From: Scytonema sp. UIC 10036
GTDB lineage: Bacteria > Cyanobacteriota > Cyanobacteriia > Cyanobacteriales > Nostocaceae
DNA: 17,074 bases
Assembly: GCF_009725235.1 (NCBI RefSeq)
Contig: NZ_WJFC01000263.1
Location: 1-17,074 of the forward strand
Direction: 5' to 3'
Shown here: in pieces, positions 6,293-14,834 of the stretch
Position numbering within the stretch: position 1 is the first letter of the stretch
Layout of the letters: every line of letters begins with the position of its first letter
Notes under the pieces: generated by a model
Told to the model about the DNA's origin: nothing
The model's input: only the letters and a program-made list of their open reading frames with translations
Databases searched by the model: none
Program-made: the position numbers and the translations under genes

Positions 6293-7840
6293 CTATCGGC
6301 TAATGACCTCTTTTAATTGTGCCTCTAGTGGTTGGATTGTGTCCAAAATCTTTACAAGAGGTTGCTCTTGTTCAGTAAAAGGCTCAGCTTGTTGCAGTTG
6401 TGATTCTAACAGATCGACGGTAGCATCGGTAATATCACCTGTACGTTCTGAGATCCGCTTTTGCAAGACCTCCCGTGGTGCCGTACATTGGACAATCTGT
6501 ATCGGAATTTGATGAGTTTGGGCTTGGGCGATCGCGTCTTCTCGGAACTGCCGTCGGTCGTACTTAGCGTCTAAAATCACCGTATAACCTTGTTTTGCCA
6601 GCAAAATTCCCAACTCTAACAGCCGTGCATAGGTTTTTTGAGTCATTTCGGCTGTATAAATCTCGTCTCCACCACGTTCAAACAATGGAATTCCAGCCAA
6701 ATGCTTCCGTACCGCATCCGAACGAACGTGAATTGCACCCAGGTGACGAGCCAAATACCTTGCCGTAGTAGATTTACCAGAACCCGATACGCCAGACATC
6801 AGTAACAGTTGTCCTTGACGGGGTTTTGTATACTCACTTGCTAGTTTGTAGTAAGTGGCTGCTGTTTTTGTCACTTCCTCCTTAACTGATGAAGGGACAC
6901 TGGGATCGTCTAACAAAAACGAAGTCACCTTGGCGCGGACATAAGATTGACGGCTTAAATAGATAGGCAAAACTTGCAAGCCTTCCCAATCCCCAGTCAT
7001 CTCAAGGTAAGTGTTGAGATAAGCATTACTCAAATCCAAACGCTTCTGAGCATCCAAATCCATGACACCGTAAGCAACGTCGTACATTACATCAACAAAG
7101 CGAAACGGTTCATTAAACTCAATGCAGTCAAACAACCACAATTTGTCTTGCCACAAACAAATGTTACCCAAATGCAAGTCACCGTGACATTCGCGGATGC
7201 GATCGCTTTTCATTCTCTTGTGAAAAAGTTCGTCACACCCCGCAAAAAAACTATCCGTATACCGCTTTGTTTCCTCAAACTGTTCCCGTGTTTGAGGACC
7301 ACCAATATACTTCTCACTTTGCTGGTAATTTTCATCAAATGCTGCACGAACTTGCTCGACTTCACCAAACGAGCGGATATAATCATTGGTTACGGTCTTA
7401 TTAGCATGGTACTCAGCCACAACCCGTCCCAACTCTTCTACAAGTTCCTCATCGAGCTGACCCTGTTTAAACAGCTGACTCAGCAAAGTATCATCAGGAA
7501 ACTGAAGCATCTTCAAAACATATTCTACAGGTTCTCCCGTTTCACCCAACTGATATTTCCCATCCACTAAAGCAATTGGCAACACCTCCAAATACAATTC
7601 CGCAGCCCCTCTCTGATTCAGACGCAACTCTTCATAGGAAAAATGTCGCCGCTTCTCCAAAGTTGAATAATCCAAAAAACCATAATTGACTGGTTTCTTC
7701 ACCTTATAAGCATATTTACCAGTTAACAATACATAAGAAATATGAGTTTGAATCAATCGAATAGGTTCGCTCACCTCATGGGAATAAAACCCAGGCTCCA
7801 ACATCTGCTGAATTAAAGGGGGAATAGAAACCTCTGCCAT
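6293..7840 (-). CDS. APH-like phosphotransferase fused to a P-loop kinase/ATPase
   Basis: 515 aa from the ATG at 7840. A TTG start at 7864 would add eight residues from repeat-like sequence and is less likely. The N-terminal half has an aminoglycoside-phosphotransferase/protein-kinase-like fold, with ECHGDLHLGNICL near residue 218 (catalytic-loop HGD...N) and LFDCIEFNEPFRFVDVMYDV (metal-binding DxxE-type motif). The C-terminal half is a zeta-toxin/AAA-type P-loop kinase with Walker A GVSGSGKSTTA near residue 350 and an ILDAKYDRR strand. This two-domain arrangement (COG2187-like plus COG0645-like) is widespread in bacteria, including cyanobacteria, usually uncharacterised. The substrate is unknown and resistance to aminoglycosides should not be assumed. 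It is followed after 7 nt by the 164-aa membrane protein gene. Confidence 0.85.
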   Translation of the reverse strand: MAEVSIPPLIQQMLEPGFYSHEVSEPIRLIQTHISYVLLTGKYAYKVKKPVNYGFLDYSTLEKRRHFSYEELRLNQRGAAELYLEVLPIALVDGKYQLGETGEPVEYVLKMLQFPDDTLLSQLFKQGQLDEELVEELGRVVAEYHANKTVTNDYIRSFGEVEQVRAAFDENYQQSEKYIGGPQTREQFEETKRYTDSFFAGCDELFHKRMKSDRIRECHGDLHLGNICLWQDKLWLFDCIEFNEPFRFVDVMYDVAYGVMDLDAQKRLDLSNAYLNTYLEMTGDWEGLQVLPIYLSRQSYVRAKVTSFLLDDPSVPSSVKEEVTKTAATYYKLASEYTKPRQGQLLLMSGVSGSGKSTTARYLARHLGAIHVRSDAVRKHLAGIPLFERGGDEIYTAEMTQKTYARLLELGILLAKQGYTVILDAKYDRRQFREDAIAQAQTHQIPIQIVQCTAPREVLQKRISERTGDITDATVDLLESQLQQAEPFTEQEQPLVKILDTIQPLEAQLKEVISR

Positions 7841-7842
7841 CT

Positions 7843-7882
7843 TTTTCTCTTCTCTCTGCGCCAAGAGCGCCTCTGCGGTTCA
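7843..7882. repeat. Remnant of a common cyanobacterial interspersed sequence
   Basis: The stretch TTCTCTCTGCGCCAAGAGCG followed by CCTCTGCGGTT resembles the CTCTGCG...CCTCTGCGGTT sequence often found between genes in filamentous cyanobacteria (from memory). It lies just upstream of the kinase-fusion gene and explains the spurious N-terminal extension of that frame. Confidence 0.4.
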
Positions 7883-7950
7883 ATAGCAAAAAACCAGAGG
7901 TTCTCCCCCTGGTTTCCACGGATAGTTTAGCAAACTTTAACGCATCAGGC

Positions 7951-8535
7951 TTAAGATTCTGTTCCCGAATCAGAACTTCTTTGCGGAGGCAAAATTGTTA
8001 AAACCGATTGACCGGGTTCACCCATATACTTCGCGCCCGCAGGTAAAGGAATTTGGTCTACCTGCAAACTATCACCAACTTCCAAATTAGAGATATCAAT
8101 ATCAATTGCTTCAGGGATACTCTCTGGAGAACAACGCAATGGCAAATTGGTGATGTGTACGTCTAATACGCCACCGTCTCTCTTCACCCCAACTGGTTCT
8201 CCCACAAGATACAGGCGCACTTCTACATCAGTATCGCCATGCCCTGCAACAGCAAAAAAGCTCAAATGATAAACCGTACCCTTTGCAGGATGACGTTGAA
8301 CTTCCCGTAACAGAGTTTTCCCACGCCAGGGAACATCGGTTACGTTCAGGTCAACAATGGAGTTGTTAATAGAAGCCTTGATGAGAAGGCGTTCAGCAAC
8401 TTTAGCATCAAGAACAAGTGCAACCGATTCAGTCCCTTGATGACCGTACAAATTTGCTGGTATTTGACCAGAACGTCGCAAAGCATTGGGTTTGCTTCCA
8501 TCTGGTCGCTTTTGACATTCGATTGTAAGTTCCAT
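7951..8535 (-). CDS. rplY: 50S ribosomal protein L25 (TL5/CTC form)
   Basis: 194 aa, the two-domain CTC/TL5 length and not the short ~95-aa E. coli form. The N-terminal 5S-rRNA-binding domain (about residues 1-90) starts [20 protein letters not shown] and has the GQIPANLYG turn. The C-terminal beta domain (about 95-185) has the family signature [20 protein letters not shown] followed by [17 protein letters not shown]. It binds 5S rRNA in the large subunit and, in the CTC form, is associated with stress. It lies downstream of purA on the same strand, separated by a 150-bp inverted STRR block; purA-rplY proximity is a familiar cyanobacterial arrangement as I recall. Start ATG and stop TAA are clear. 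Confidence 0.96.
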   Translation of the reverse strand: MELTIECQKRPDGSKPNALRRSGQIPANLYGHQGTESVALVLDAKVAERLLIKASINNSIVDLNVTDVPWRGKTLLREVQRHPAKGTVYHLSFFAVAGHGDTDVEVRLYLVGEPVGVKRDGGVLDVHITNLPLRCSPESIPEAIDIDISNLEVGDSLQVDQIPLPAGAKYMGEPGQSVLTILPPQRSSDSGTES

Positions 8536-8540
8536 GTTAA

Positions 8541-8686
8541 TTGTTAGTGGATAGTGGATAGTAGTTAGTGGATAGTAGTTAGTGGTTGGCGGCTGGTGGT
8601 TGGCGGCTAGTGGTTGGTTACTAGTAACTTAGTGCAACTAACAACTAACAACTAACAACCAACAACTAACAACCAACAACTAACAA

Positions 8687-8687
<1 letters not shown>
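8541..8687. repeat. Large STRR block between purA and rplY, switching orientation
   Basis: About 147 bp of heptamer-derived repeats. The left half reads GGATAGTAGTTAGT and then GGTTGGCGGCTGGT units; the right half is CAACTAA/CAACCAA units. Orientation flips near 8620-8635, so the halves can partly pair. The purA stop codon (TAG on the minus strand, 8689-8687) is at the edge of the array. The leader of rplY is largely made of this repeat. Confidence 0.85.
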
Positions 8688-10015
<1,328 letters not shown>

Positions 10016-10090
10016 TTAGAGAGCTAAAGTTTCCACAAATAACTATTATTACCAGATTCCTTTGATTTTGTCAACAAAGAATCAATCCCC

Positions 10091-10133
10091 AATCCAAAAT
10101 CCAAAATCCAAAATCCAAAATCCAAAATCCCCA
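10091..10133. repeat. Heptamer tandem repeat (CCAAAAT)
   Basis: Five CCAAAAT units flanked by CCCCAAT on both sides, in the 180-bp region between the divergent purA and deaminase-like genes. The rest of that region is AT-rich; promoters for both genes must lie here but I cannot fix them. Confidence 0.88.
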
Positions 10134-10186
10134 ATGTTTATTTGTTACTGTAAATAATAATTAAAATTTTTAGGGAAAAGGCTACC

Positions 10187-11221
10187 ATGGCTCTCTACGC
10201 TGAGTTACACAGACATTTGGGCGGTTCGGTTGTACCGCGTGTTTTGTGGCGTTACTTCGAGCGTCACTCATCAGAGTTAATTTCTCGTTTTTCTCATTAC
10301 TCTGAGTTTGAAGAATTTTACACGCGCCCTCGCAATACTCTAGATGAATATCTGGAGTTGCACACTCTTGTGGAAAGCGTACAAACAGTAGAAACTTTAC
10401 CTTACTTTATTTATCGGCTGCTTCGAGGCGCTTATATCTTTGAAAATCTTGCTTATCTGGAACTGCGTTACACGCCTTATTTAAGAACGCCAGAGCATCT
10501 GAGCCAAGCTGAAAGAATTGATAAGATGGCAGAAATTGTGGAAGTTGTAGGCAAAGCCAGCCAACTTTCCGAATACCCCATTGTTAACAGTCAAATTCTT
10601 TGCATGCACTCTCGCTTGCCTTTTGAAGTCAACAAAGCAATTGTCGAGCTAGCAGCACAAAATCAACAATACGTCTGTGGTATAGATGTGGCTGGGGGAG
10701 ATAGCCACTATGCCGAGCGTTTGGACGAATGGATTAGGCTTTACGAGTATGCGCGATCGCTAAATCTCAATACAACAGGTCACCTTTACGAAACCACAGT
10801 CGGTTGTTATCCCCAACTTTTGCCTTATTTAATGCGGATTGGTCATGGAATCCAAATTCCTTTGCTGTATCCAGAGTTACTTAAAGATTTGGCAAGACGG
10901 GGTCAGTGTTTGGAAGTGTGTCCCACAACTTATGTAAAAACTGGCACTTTACAAGATGTACGTGAACTCAAGCGCGTGTTTGACCTTTGTTTTGAGGCGG
11001 GGGTAGACATTGCGATCTGTACTGACAATGCTGGATTGCACAACGTGCGCCTACCTTTTGAGTATGAAAATCTGTTAACTTACGACATCATCAATTTTAA
11101 ACAGCTGCAAGCTTGTCAGGATGCAGCTTTCCGCCATGCTTTTGCTTGGCCTCACACACAACGTCCAGCATCTTTATTAAACGGGTTGCTGAATCATCAA
11201 GAGTTAGTTGTTAGTCGTTAG
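10187..11221 (+). CDS. Adenosine-deaminase-like metal-dependent amidohydrolase
   Basis: 344 aa, the usual adenosine deaminase length. Motifs in order: LHRHLGGS with zinc ligands H8 and H10, GIDVAGGD (glycine substrate loop), TGHLYET with zinc ligand H199 and proposed proton donor E202 (HLYE in place of HAGE), GHG with H220, and TDN at 279-281. D280 matches the zinc-ligand Asp, but the following Asp that contacts N7 of adenine in classical enzymes is Asn281 here. It is therefore a divergent member, predicted catalytic, with uncertain substrate (adenosine or another purine/adenine derivative). Its position divergent to purA fits purine metabolism. The last residues (ELVVSR) and the stop are encoded by an STRR, so the C-terminus may have been remodelled. 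Confidence 0.9.
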   Translation: MALYAELHRHLGGSVVPRVLWRYFERHSSELISRFSHYSEFEEFYTRPRNTLDEYLELHTLVESVQTVETLPYFIYRLLRGAYIFENLAYLELRYTPYLRTPEHLSQAERIDKMAEIVEVVGKASQLSEYPIVNSQILCMHSRLPFEVNKAIVELAAQNQQYVCGIDVAGGDSHYAERLDEWIRLYEYARSLNLNTTGHLYETTVGCYPQLLPYLMRIGHGIQIPLLYPELLKDLARRGQCLEVCPTTYVKTGTLQDVRELKRVFDLCFEAGVDIAICTDNAGLHNVRLPFEYENLLTYDIINFKQLQACQDAAFRHAFAWPHTQRPASLLNGLLNHQELVVSR

Positions 11222-11316
11222 TTGTTGGTTGCTAGTTGTTAATTGTTAGTTGTTGGTTGTTGGTTGCTCTCCACCAACCACTAACCACTAACCACCAACT
11301 ACTAACCACTAACTCA
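11203..11316. repeat. Paired inverted STRR between convergent genes
   Basis: The first block (11203-11267) is TTAGTTG/TTGGTTG-type heptamers. The second (11271-11316) is AACCACT/CCACTAA-type, in roughly complementary orientation. The switch at about 11268-11271 makes a foldback between the convergent deaminase-like and rhodanese-like genes, where it could serve as a bidirectional terminator. Confidence 0.8.
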
Positions 11317-11317
11317 A

Positions 11318-11662
11318 TTAAACTCCTTCTACAGCACCGCCTGCAGCCTTCCAAGCTGCAAGCCCGCCTGCGATTGTACCAACATGAGTAAATCCTGCTT
11401 CTCGTAGTGTTTGTGCTGCATGGGCAGATTGCTCATCACTCTCCCCATAAATATAGATATGTCGGCTCTTGGCTAGGGAAGTAGCTCTTTTTGTAAGGTC
11501 ATCTAAAGGGATGGGGATCGCGCCACTTATGTGACCTTGATTGTAGGTTTTGCGATCGCGCACATCAACAATAGTAAAACCGGGCTGACCCCATTCAAGA
11601 CGAGATTTGATGTCATGAGCATCCGATTGGGAAGCAAAAGTACCTAACAGAGTATTTTCCAT
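11318..11662 (-). CDS. Rhodanese-fold protein without the catalytic cysteine
   Basis: 114 aa, a single rhodanese domain. Seen: FTIVDVRDRKTYNQGHISGA (residues 29-48, the conserved DVR...GHI element), IYIYGESDEQSAHAAQTL (70-86, the active-site loop region) and GGLAAWKAAGG (99-109, the conserved C-terminal signature). In active sulfurtransferases the loop begins with Cys after the IxxY strand; here that position is Gly73, and no cysteine occurs anywhere in the protein. It should not carry a persulfide and is more likely a binding or regulatory domain. It is convergent with the deaminase-like gene and divergent from mutL. Its leader contains overlapping inverted repeats (listed separately). Fold is certain; role unknown. 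Confidence 0.9.
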   Translation of the reverse strand: MENTLLGTFASQSDAHDIKSRLEWGQPGFTIVDVRDRKTYNQGHISGAIPIPLDDLTKRATSLAKSRHIYIYGESDEQSAHAAQTLREAGFTHVGTIAGGLAAWKAAGGAVEGV

Positions 11663-11676
11663 AGCATTTCTCTACT

Positions 11677-11720
11677 ACTGCATCGCAGTGACTGTCTCGC
11701 TCCTTTGAGTAAGTCACTGC
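11677..11720 (-). promoter_or_regulatory. Overlapping alternative hairpins in the rhodanese-like gene leader
   Basis: A perfect 9-bp inverted repeat (GCAGTGACT 11685-11693 with AGTCACTGC 11712-11720, 18-nt loop) shares its arm with a second perfect hairpin (ACTGC 11677-11681 with GCAGT 11685-11689, 3-nt loop). Only one can form at a time. The structures lie 15-58 nt upstream of the rhodanese-like start codon. This is compatible with a regulatory leader or a protein-binding site; no ligand is suggested. Confidence 0.35.
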
Positions 11721-11804
11721 ATTATCAATTTGCAATCTATCAAAAATCTGATTTTTCTCGATATTTTTTTACAATTTGTACATATTTCTTGTTAGTTTTC
11801 TCGT

Positions 11805-11860
11805 TTCCTCGTCCTCTGTTTCTCGTTTCCAGGCTCTCTCTGGGAATGATGAGGAATTCC
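11805..11860. repeat. TTTCTCGTTTCC-type interspersed repeat upstream of mutL
   Basis: Pyrimidine-rich TTTCTCGTTTCC units followed by an imperfect hairpin (TTCCAG ... CTGGGAA, about 11827-11846). The TTCCCAGGCTCT...TGGGAAT theme is a frequent intergenic repeat of Nostoc-type genomes (from memory). It lies about 50-100 bp upstream of mutL. Confidence 0.4.
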
Positions 11861-11911
11861 CTGTCCTGAAATTAATTAAAGAGGTGCGCTTGTATTTTAT
11901 ACTGATACATT

Positions 11912-13611
11912 ATGCTATGTATTCAAGCGTTACCAACAGAAGTTGTGCATCTAATTACCGCCGGGGAAGTTATAGACTCCTTAGCCTCTGTCGTGCGGGA
12001 ATTAGTAGAAAATTCGTTAGATGCGGGTGCAACGAGAATTGCAGTTTCTCTGTGGCCCCAACAATGGCGTGTCCGCGTTGTAGATAATGGATGCGGAATG
12101 CCTTTAGAAGACTTACAACGTGCAGCAACTGCCCACAGTACCAGTAAAATTCGGCAGTGTGCCGATCTGTGGAAAATTACGAGCTTGGGTTTTCGTGGAG
12201 AAGCACTCCACAGTTTGACAACATTGGCAGACTTAGAAATATTGAGCCGTCCTCATTGTGGAGATGGAGGTTGGCGAATTGTCTATGGCTATGGAGGAGA
12301 AGCACGACATATAGAAGCAGCAGCGATCGCTCCGGGAACTATCGTAACAGTTTCCAACCTCTTTGAAAATTGGTCATCTCGTCGTGAGGGGCTGCCACCA
12401 ACAGCACAGCAAATGAAAGCAGTGCAAGCAACTATTCAACAAATAGCGCTGTGTCATCCCCATGTCACTTGGCAAGTTTGTCAAAATGACCGTGAATGGT
12501 TTTCCATTTGTCCTTCATCAGCAGTTGCTCAACTGTTGCCCCAGATTGTACATCAAATCAAAGAGTCAGATCTCCATGAATTAAAACTAGAAATTCCAAA
12601 CCCAAACGACTCCCGCCTCCCGCCTCCCGACTCCCTACTTTCATTAGTGATAGGATTACCAGACAGATGTCACCGTCGCCGTCCAGATTGGGTGAAAGTG
12701 GCAATTAACAAACGGATGGTAAAATCACAGGAGTTAGAGCAAACTATTCTGACAGGATTTCACAGAACATTACCACGCGATCGCTATCCTGTTTGTTTTT
12801 TACACTTATTCGTTCCCCCCGAACAAGTGAACTGGAACCGGAATCCAGCAAAATCAGAAATTTATCTCAATCACCTCAATCATTGGCAAGAGCAAATTTC
12901 CCAAGCCATAGACAAAGCACTCCGCCTTAACTCGACATCGATGGGAGAATCTGCCCACACAACTCGCGTCATCAATTACTTGAAAAAGCAGCAGAAGAAA
13001 AACCCTCATATAACTTTAATCCATCCAACCCCCACAAGAAACCCCCTACCTCCCCACTCCCTACTCACCGACTCCCCACAACATAAAAGCGTTGCTCAAG
13101 TTAATAACACCTATATCGTGGCTAACATCCCGGTGGAGTGTGGTGGTGAACAACACATGCTCACGAACGTATTTTATACGAGCAACTTTGCGATAACTGG
13201 CAAATTGTTCCTATTGAACCACCAGTTATCCTCTATCAACTGTCTCCAGCACAAGTCGCGCAACTAGAACATATTGGTTTGGACATAGAAACATTTGGCG
13301 AACAGCTTTGGGCAATTCGCACCGTCCCTGCACTCTTACGGCAACGAGATGACTGTGCAGAAGCGATTTTAGAACTCAGTTTAGGTGGTGATTTACAGAC
13401 AGCGCAAGTAGCTGTTGCTTGTCGCAGCGCTATTCGTAACGGTACAGCCTTGACTCAGCCGGAAATGCAAACAATATTAGAGCAATGGCAACGCACGCGC
13501 AATCCGCGCACCTGTCCTCACGGACGCCCAATTTGCCTGTCGTTGGAAGAACCAGCTTTAGCCCGGTTCTTCCGCCGTAATTGGGTGATTGGGAAAAGTC
13601 ACGGGATTTGA
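11912..13611 (+). pseudogene. mutL: DNA mismatch repair protein MutL, reading frame disrupted
   Basis: The N-terminal GHKL ATPase is intact: IQALPTEVVHLITAGEVIDS, ELVENSLDAGAT (31-41), VVDNGCGM (56-63), AHSTSKI (74-80) and SLGFRGEAL (91-99). MutL couples MutS mismatch recognition to strand removal. The frame opened at 11912 ends at 13267 after 451 codons, with a nonsense tail beginning near V403. The expected C-terminal dimerisation/endonuclease domain is present in pieces: HPGGVW in the +2 frame (13126-13143), EQH back in frame 0 (13148-13156), then AHERILYEQLCDNWQIVPIE onward in +2 to a stop at 13611. Four single-base deletions between about 13124 and 13158 explain this; restoring them gives about 567 aa, near the normal cyanobacterial MutL size. 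Late motifs CPHGRPICLSL are preserved. It is either a local sequence error or a recent inactivation. Confidence 0.92.
12607..12634. repeat. Four heptamers inside mutL coding sequence
   Basis: Units CGACTCC, CGCCTCC, CGCCTCC, CGACTCC, encoding DSRLPPPDS in the MutL frame. 28 nt is not a multiple of three, so the frame is kept only with its flanks. A second, looser array of CTCCCCA/CTCCCTA units lies at about 13038-13078 in the linker before the C-terminal domain. Confidence 0.75.
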
Positions 13612-13675
13612 AAAATTTTGTGAAAAGGAGCTAAGGCATTAAGATACACAATGTTTCTTATCGATAGTAGCCCAT

Positions 13676-14293
13676 TTATTCTGAGTCTAAATTATCTATT
13701 AACTCTTCTAAAGCTAAATTTTGGGTATCTTTCGGTAAATAATCAAAAATTTTTTTTAAAAGCTCTGGAGATGCATTTCTTGCAAACCAGTCTTCACTGG
13801 GATTGTCTTGAAGATTCAAAAAATACTTTAAACGTTCTTCTATAGCTTCTCTATCAGCTTGCTCCAGTTGTCCAATTCGATTTAACCAATTTCCCATTGA
13901 ATCTTTAAAGCAATTAGCATCGACAGAGCATATCTGATGAACCAATGCGAAAGATTTTTTATCCAGATTATTTCTACTTGTAGGGTTAATAGGGTATGCT
14001 GTTGGTAAACCTTTATCTTGTTCTCTTGAACTTGAAGTGAGTGGAATAACCGTAAAAGTTTCTATATAGCTATAGTCATCTTGGAACTGGTCATTTGTCC
14101 AAATAATATAGGGATGTTCGCCTCTAAACACCTTACTAGAATTAATTTTTAGCTGACAGGAAATAGTTTTACATTCAATTTCCCCTGGTTCATTTAAGTC
14201 ATAAAGATGAATGTGACCGAGTTTACAACGAAGAGAAACTCTGTATGGATTGATAAAATAAATCCAACCTTGACGAGGTCTTTTTCCAGCCAC
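13676..14293 (-). CDS. PemK/MazF-like protein, putative toxin partner of the Panacea gene
   Basis: 205 aa from a GTG start (14293-14291), one base after the TAG of the upstream gene, with AGGA about 7 nt before it, so translation is probably coupled. MazF/PemK-like features: GWIYFINPY near residue 9 (usual GDIYxxDxxP strand), then an insertion (about 20-53), RGEHPYIIWTND (57-68, usual RRPVLVxSND), FTVIPLTSSS (80-89, retaining the Thr of the active site), LVHQICSVDANCF (117-129, usual LLEQIRTVDKxRL) and LNRIGQLEQADREAIEERL (137-155). The catalytic Arg position before Pro is His60. A 45-residue C-terminal extension is unusual. Known MazF proteins are dimeric mRNA-cleaving toxins; whether this one cleaves RNA is uncertain. 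It is AT-rich, without HIP1 sites, and convergent with mutL. Confidence 0.72.
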   Translation of the reverse strand: MAGKRPRQGWIYFINPYRVSLRCKLGHIHLYDLNEPGEIECKTISCQLKINSSKVFRGEHPYIIWTNDQFQDDYSYIETFTVIPLTSSSREQDKGLPTAYPINPTSRNNLDKKSFALVHQICSVDANCFKDSMGNWLNRIGQLEQADREAIEERLKYFLNLQDNPSEDWFARNASPELLKKIFDYLPKDTQNLALEELIDNLDSE

Positions 14294-14294
14294 T

Positions 14295-14780
14295 CTATAT
14301 TCCTAATTCATTTATTAATTTTTCTCTTTCAGAATGTAAGTTAAGTCGAACTTTCTCTTCTGGTTTATGAGTATCTTTAACTTCAAGCATTGGAGATGTT
14401 TTGTAGACATACTCTAGCAATTGATTCAGTTTATCTTGTCCTAACCCAGCCCATTCCCTTCTAATATTGTCAAGCATCAATTTGAGACCTTGTGACAAGT
14501 TTAAATTTTCTATATTACCTGCTTGAGGACCAAGTTTGAGAAGCGTTGTATTTCCCAGTGATTCTTGAATAATCTCTTTTCCGTTCATGTTGTTTAGGGC
14601 AAGCTCTATATCCTCATCCCAAGGTCCATAGTAATAATAATACCAGTTGAGCTCGGTTAGTTGCTTTCCTGTCCATTTGACAGCGTAAAGATCGGCTAAA
14701 TACAAAAACTTAATAATTTGAGTTTTTGTGATGTATCCTTTTGTTTCGTAGACAAAATATTTTATGAGCGTTTCCAACAT
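14295..14780 (-). CDS. Panacea-domain (DUF4065, SocA/GepA-like) putative antitoxin
   Basis: 161 aa. The opening helices and KFLYLADLYAVKWTGKQLTE (24-43), followed by NWYYYYYGPWDEDIELAL (45-62), are the signature of the Panacea/DUF4065 family (KLLYLADxxxLxxxGxPL...YxxYxYGP). Members include SocA, a proteolytic adaptor for the toxin SocB, and PanA antitoxins that neutralise many unrelated toxin folds. The C-terminal half is helical and charged, as expected for the variable toxin-binding part. It is the first gene of a two-gene unit with the MazF-like gene one base downstream, the usual antitoxin-toxin order. The ATG at 14780 is preceded by AAAGAG. A predicted promoter with a LexA-box-like site lies about 125-170 bp upstream. 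The antitoxin role is inferred from family and gene order. Confidence 0.82.
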   Translation of the reverse strand: MLETLIKYFVYETKGYITKTQIIKFLYLADLYAVKWTGKQLTELNWYYYYYGPWDEDIELALNNMNGKEIIQESLGNTTLLKLGPQAGNIENLNLSQGLKLMLDNIRREWAGLGQDKLNQLLEYVYKTSPMLEVKDTHKPEEKVRLNLHSEREKLINELGI

Positions 14781-14834
14781 AACTCTTTTTGTTTCTAATT
14801 GTTAAGAAATTTTTGGGAAACCATCATGATATCT

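Noticed and set aside
6974..7570. 198-aa plus-strand open frame
   Set aside because: It lies wholly antisense to the kinase-fusion gene, which has clear conserved motifs; the plus-strand product has no recognisable family features.
6293..7840. Aminoglycoside resistance gene
   Set aside because: The APH-like fold is fused to a P-loop kinase in a widespread uncharacterised family; fold similarity alone does not support resistance.
7841..7864. TTG start giving an eight-residue longer kinase-fusion protein
   Set aside because: The added bases look like a common intergenic repeat; the ATG at 7840 is the better start.
13279..13611. Separate 110-aa gene after mutL
   Set aside because: Its sequence is the C-terminal part of MutL in a shifted frame, joined to conserved MutL sequence upstream of its first Met.
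13651..13845. 64-aa plus-strand frame after mutL
   Set aside because: Mostly antisense to the conserved 3' end of the MazF-like gene, with low-complexity composition.
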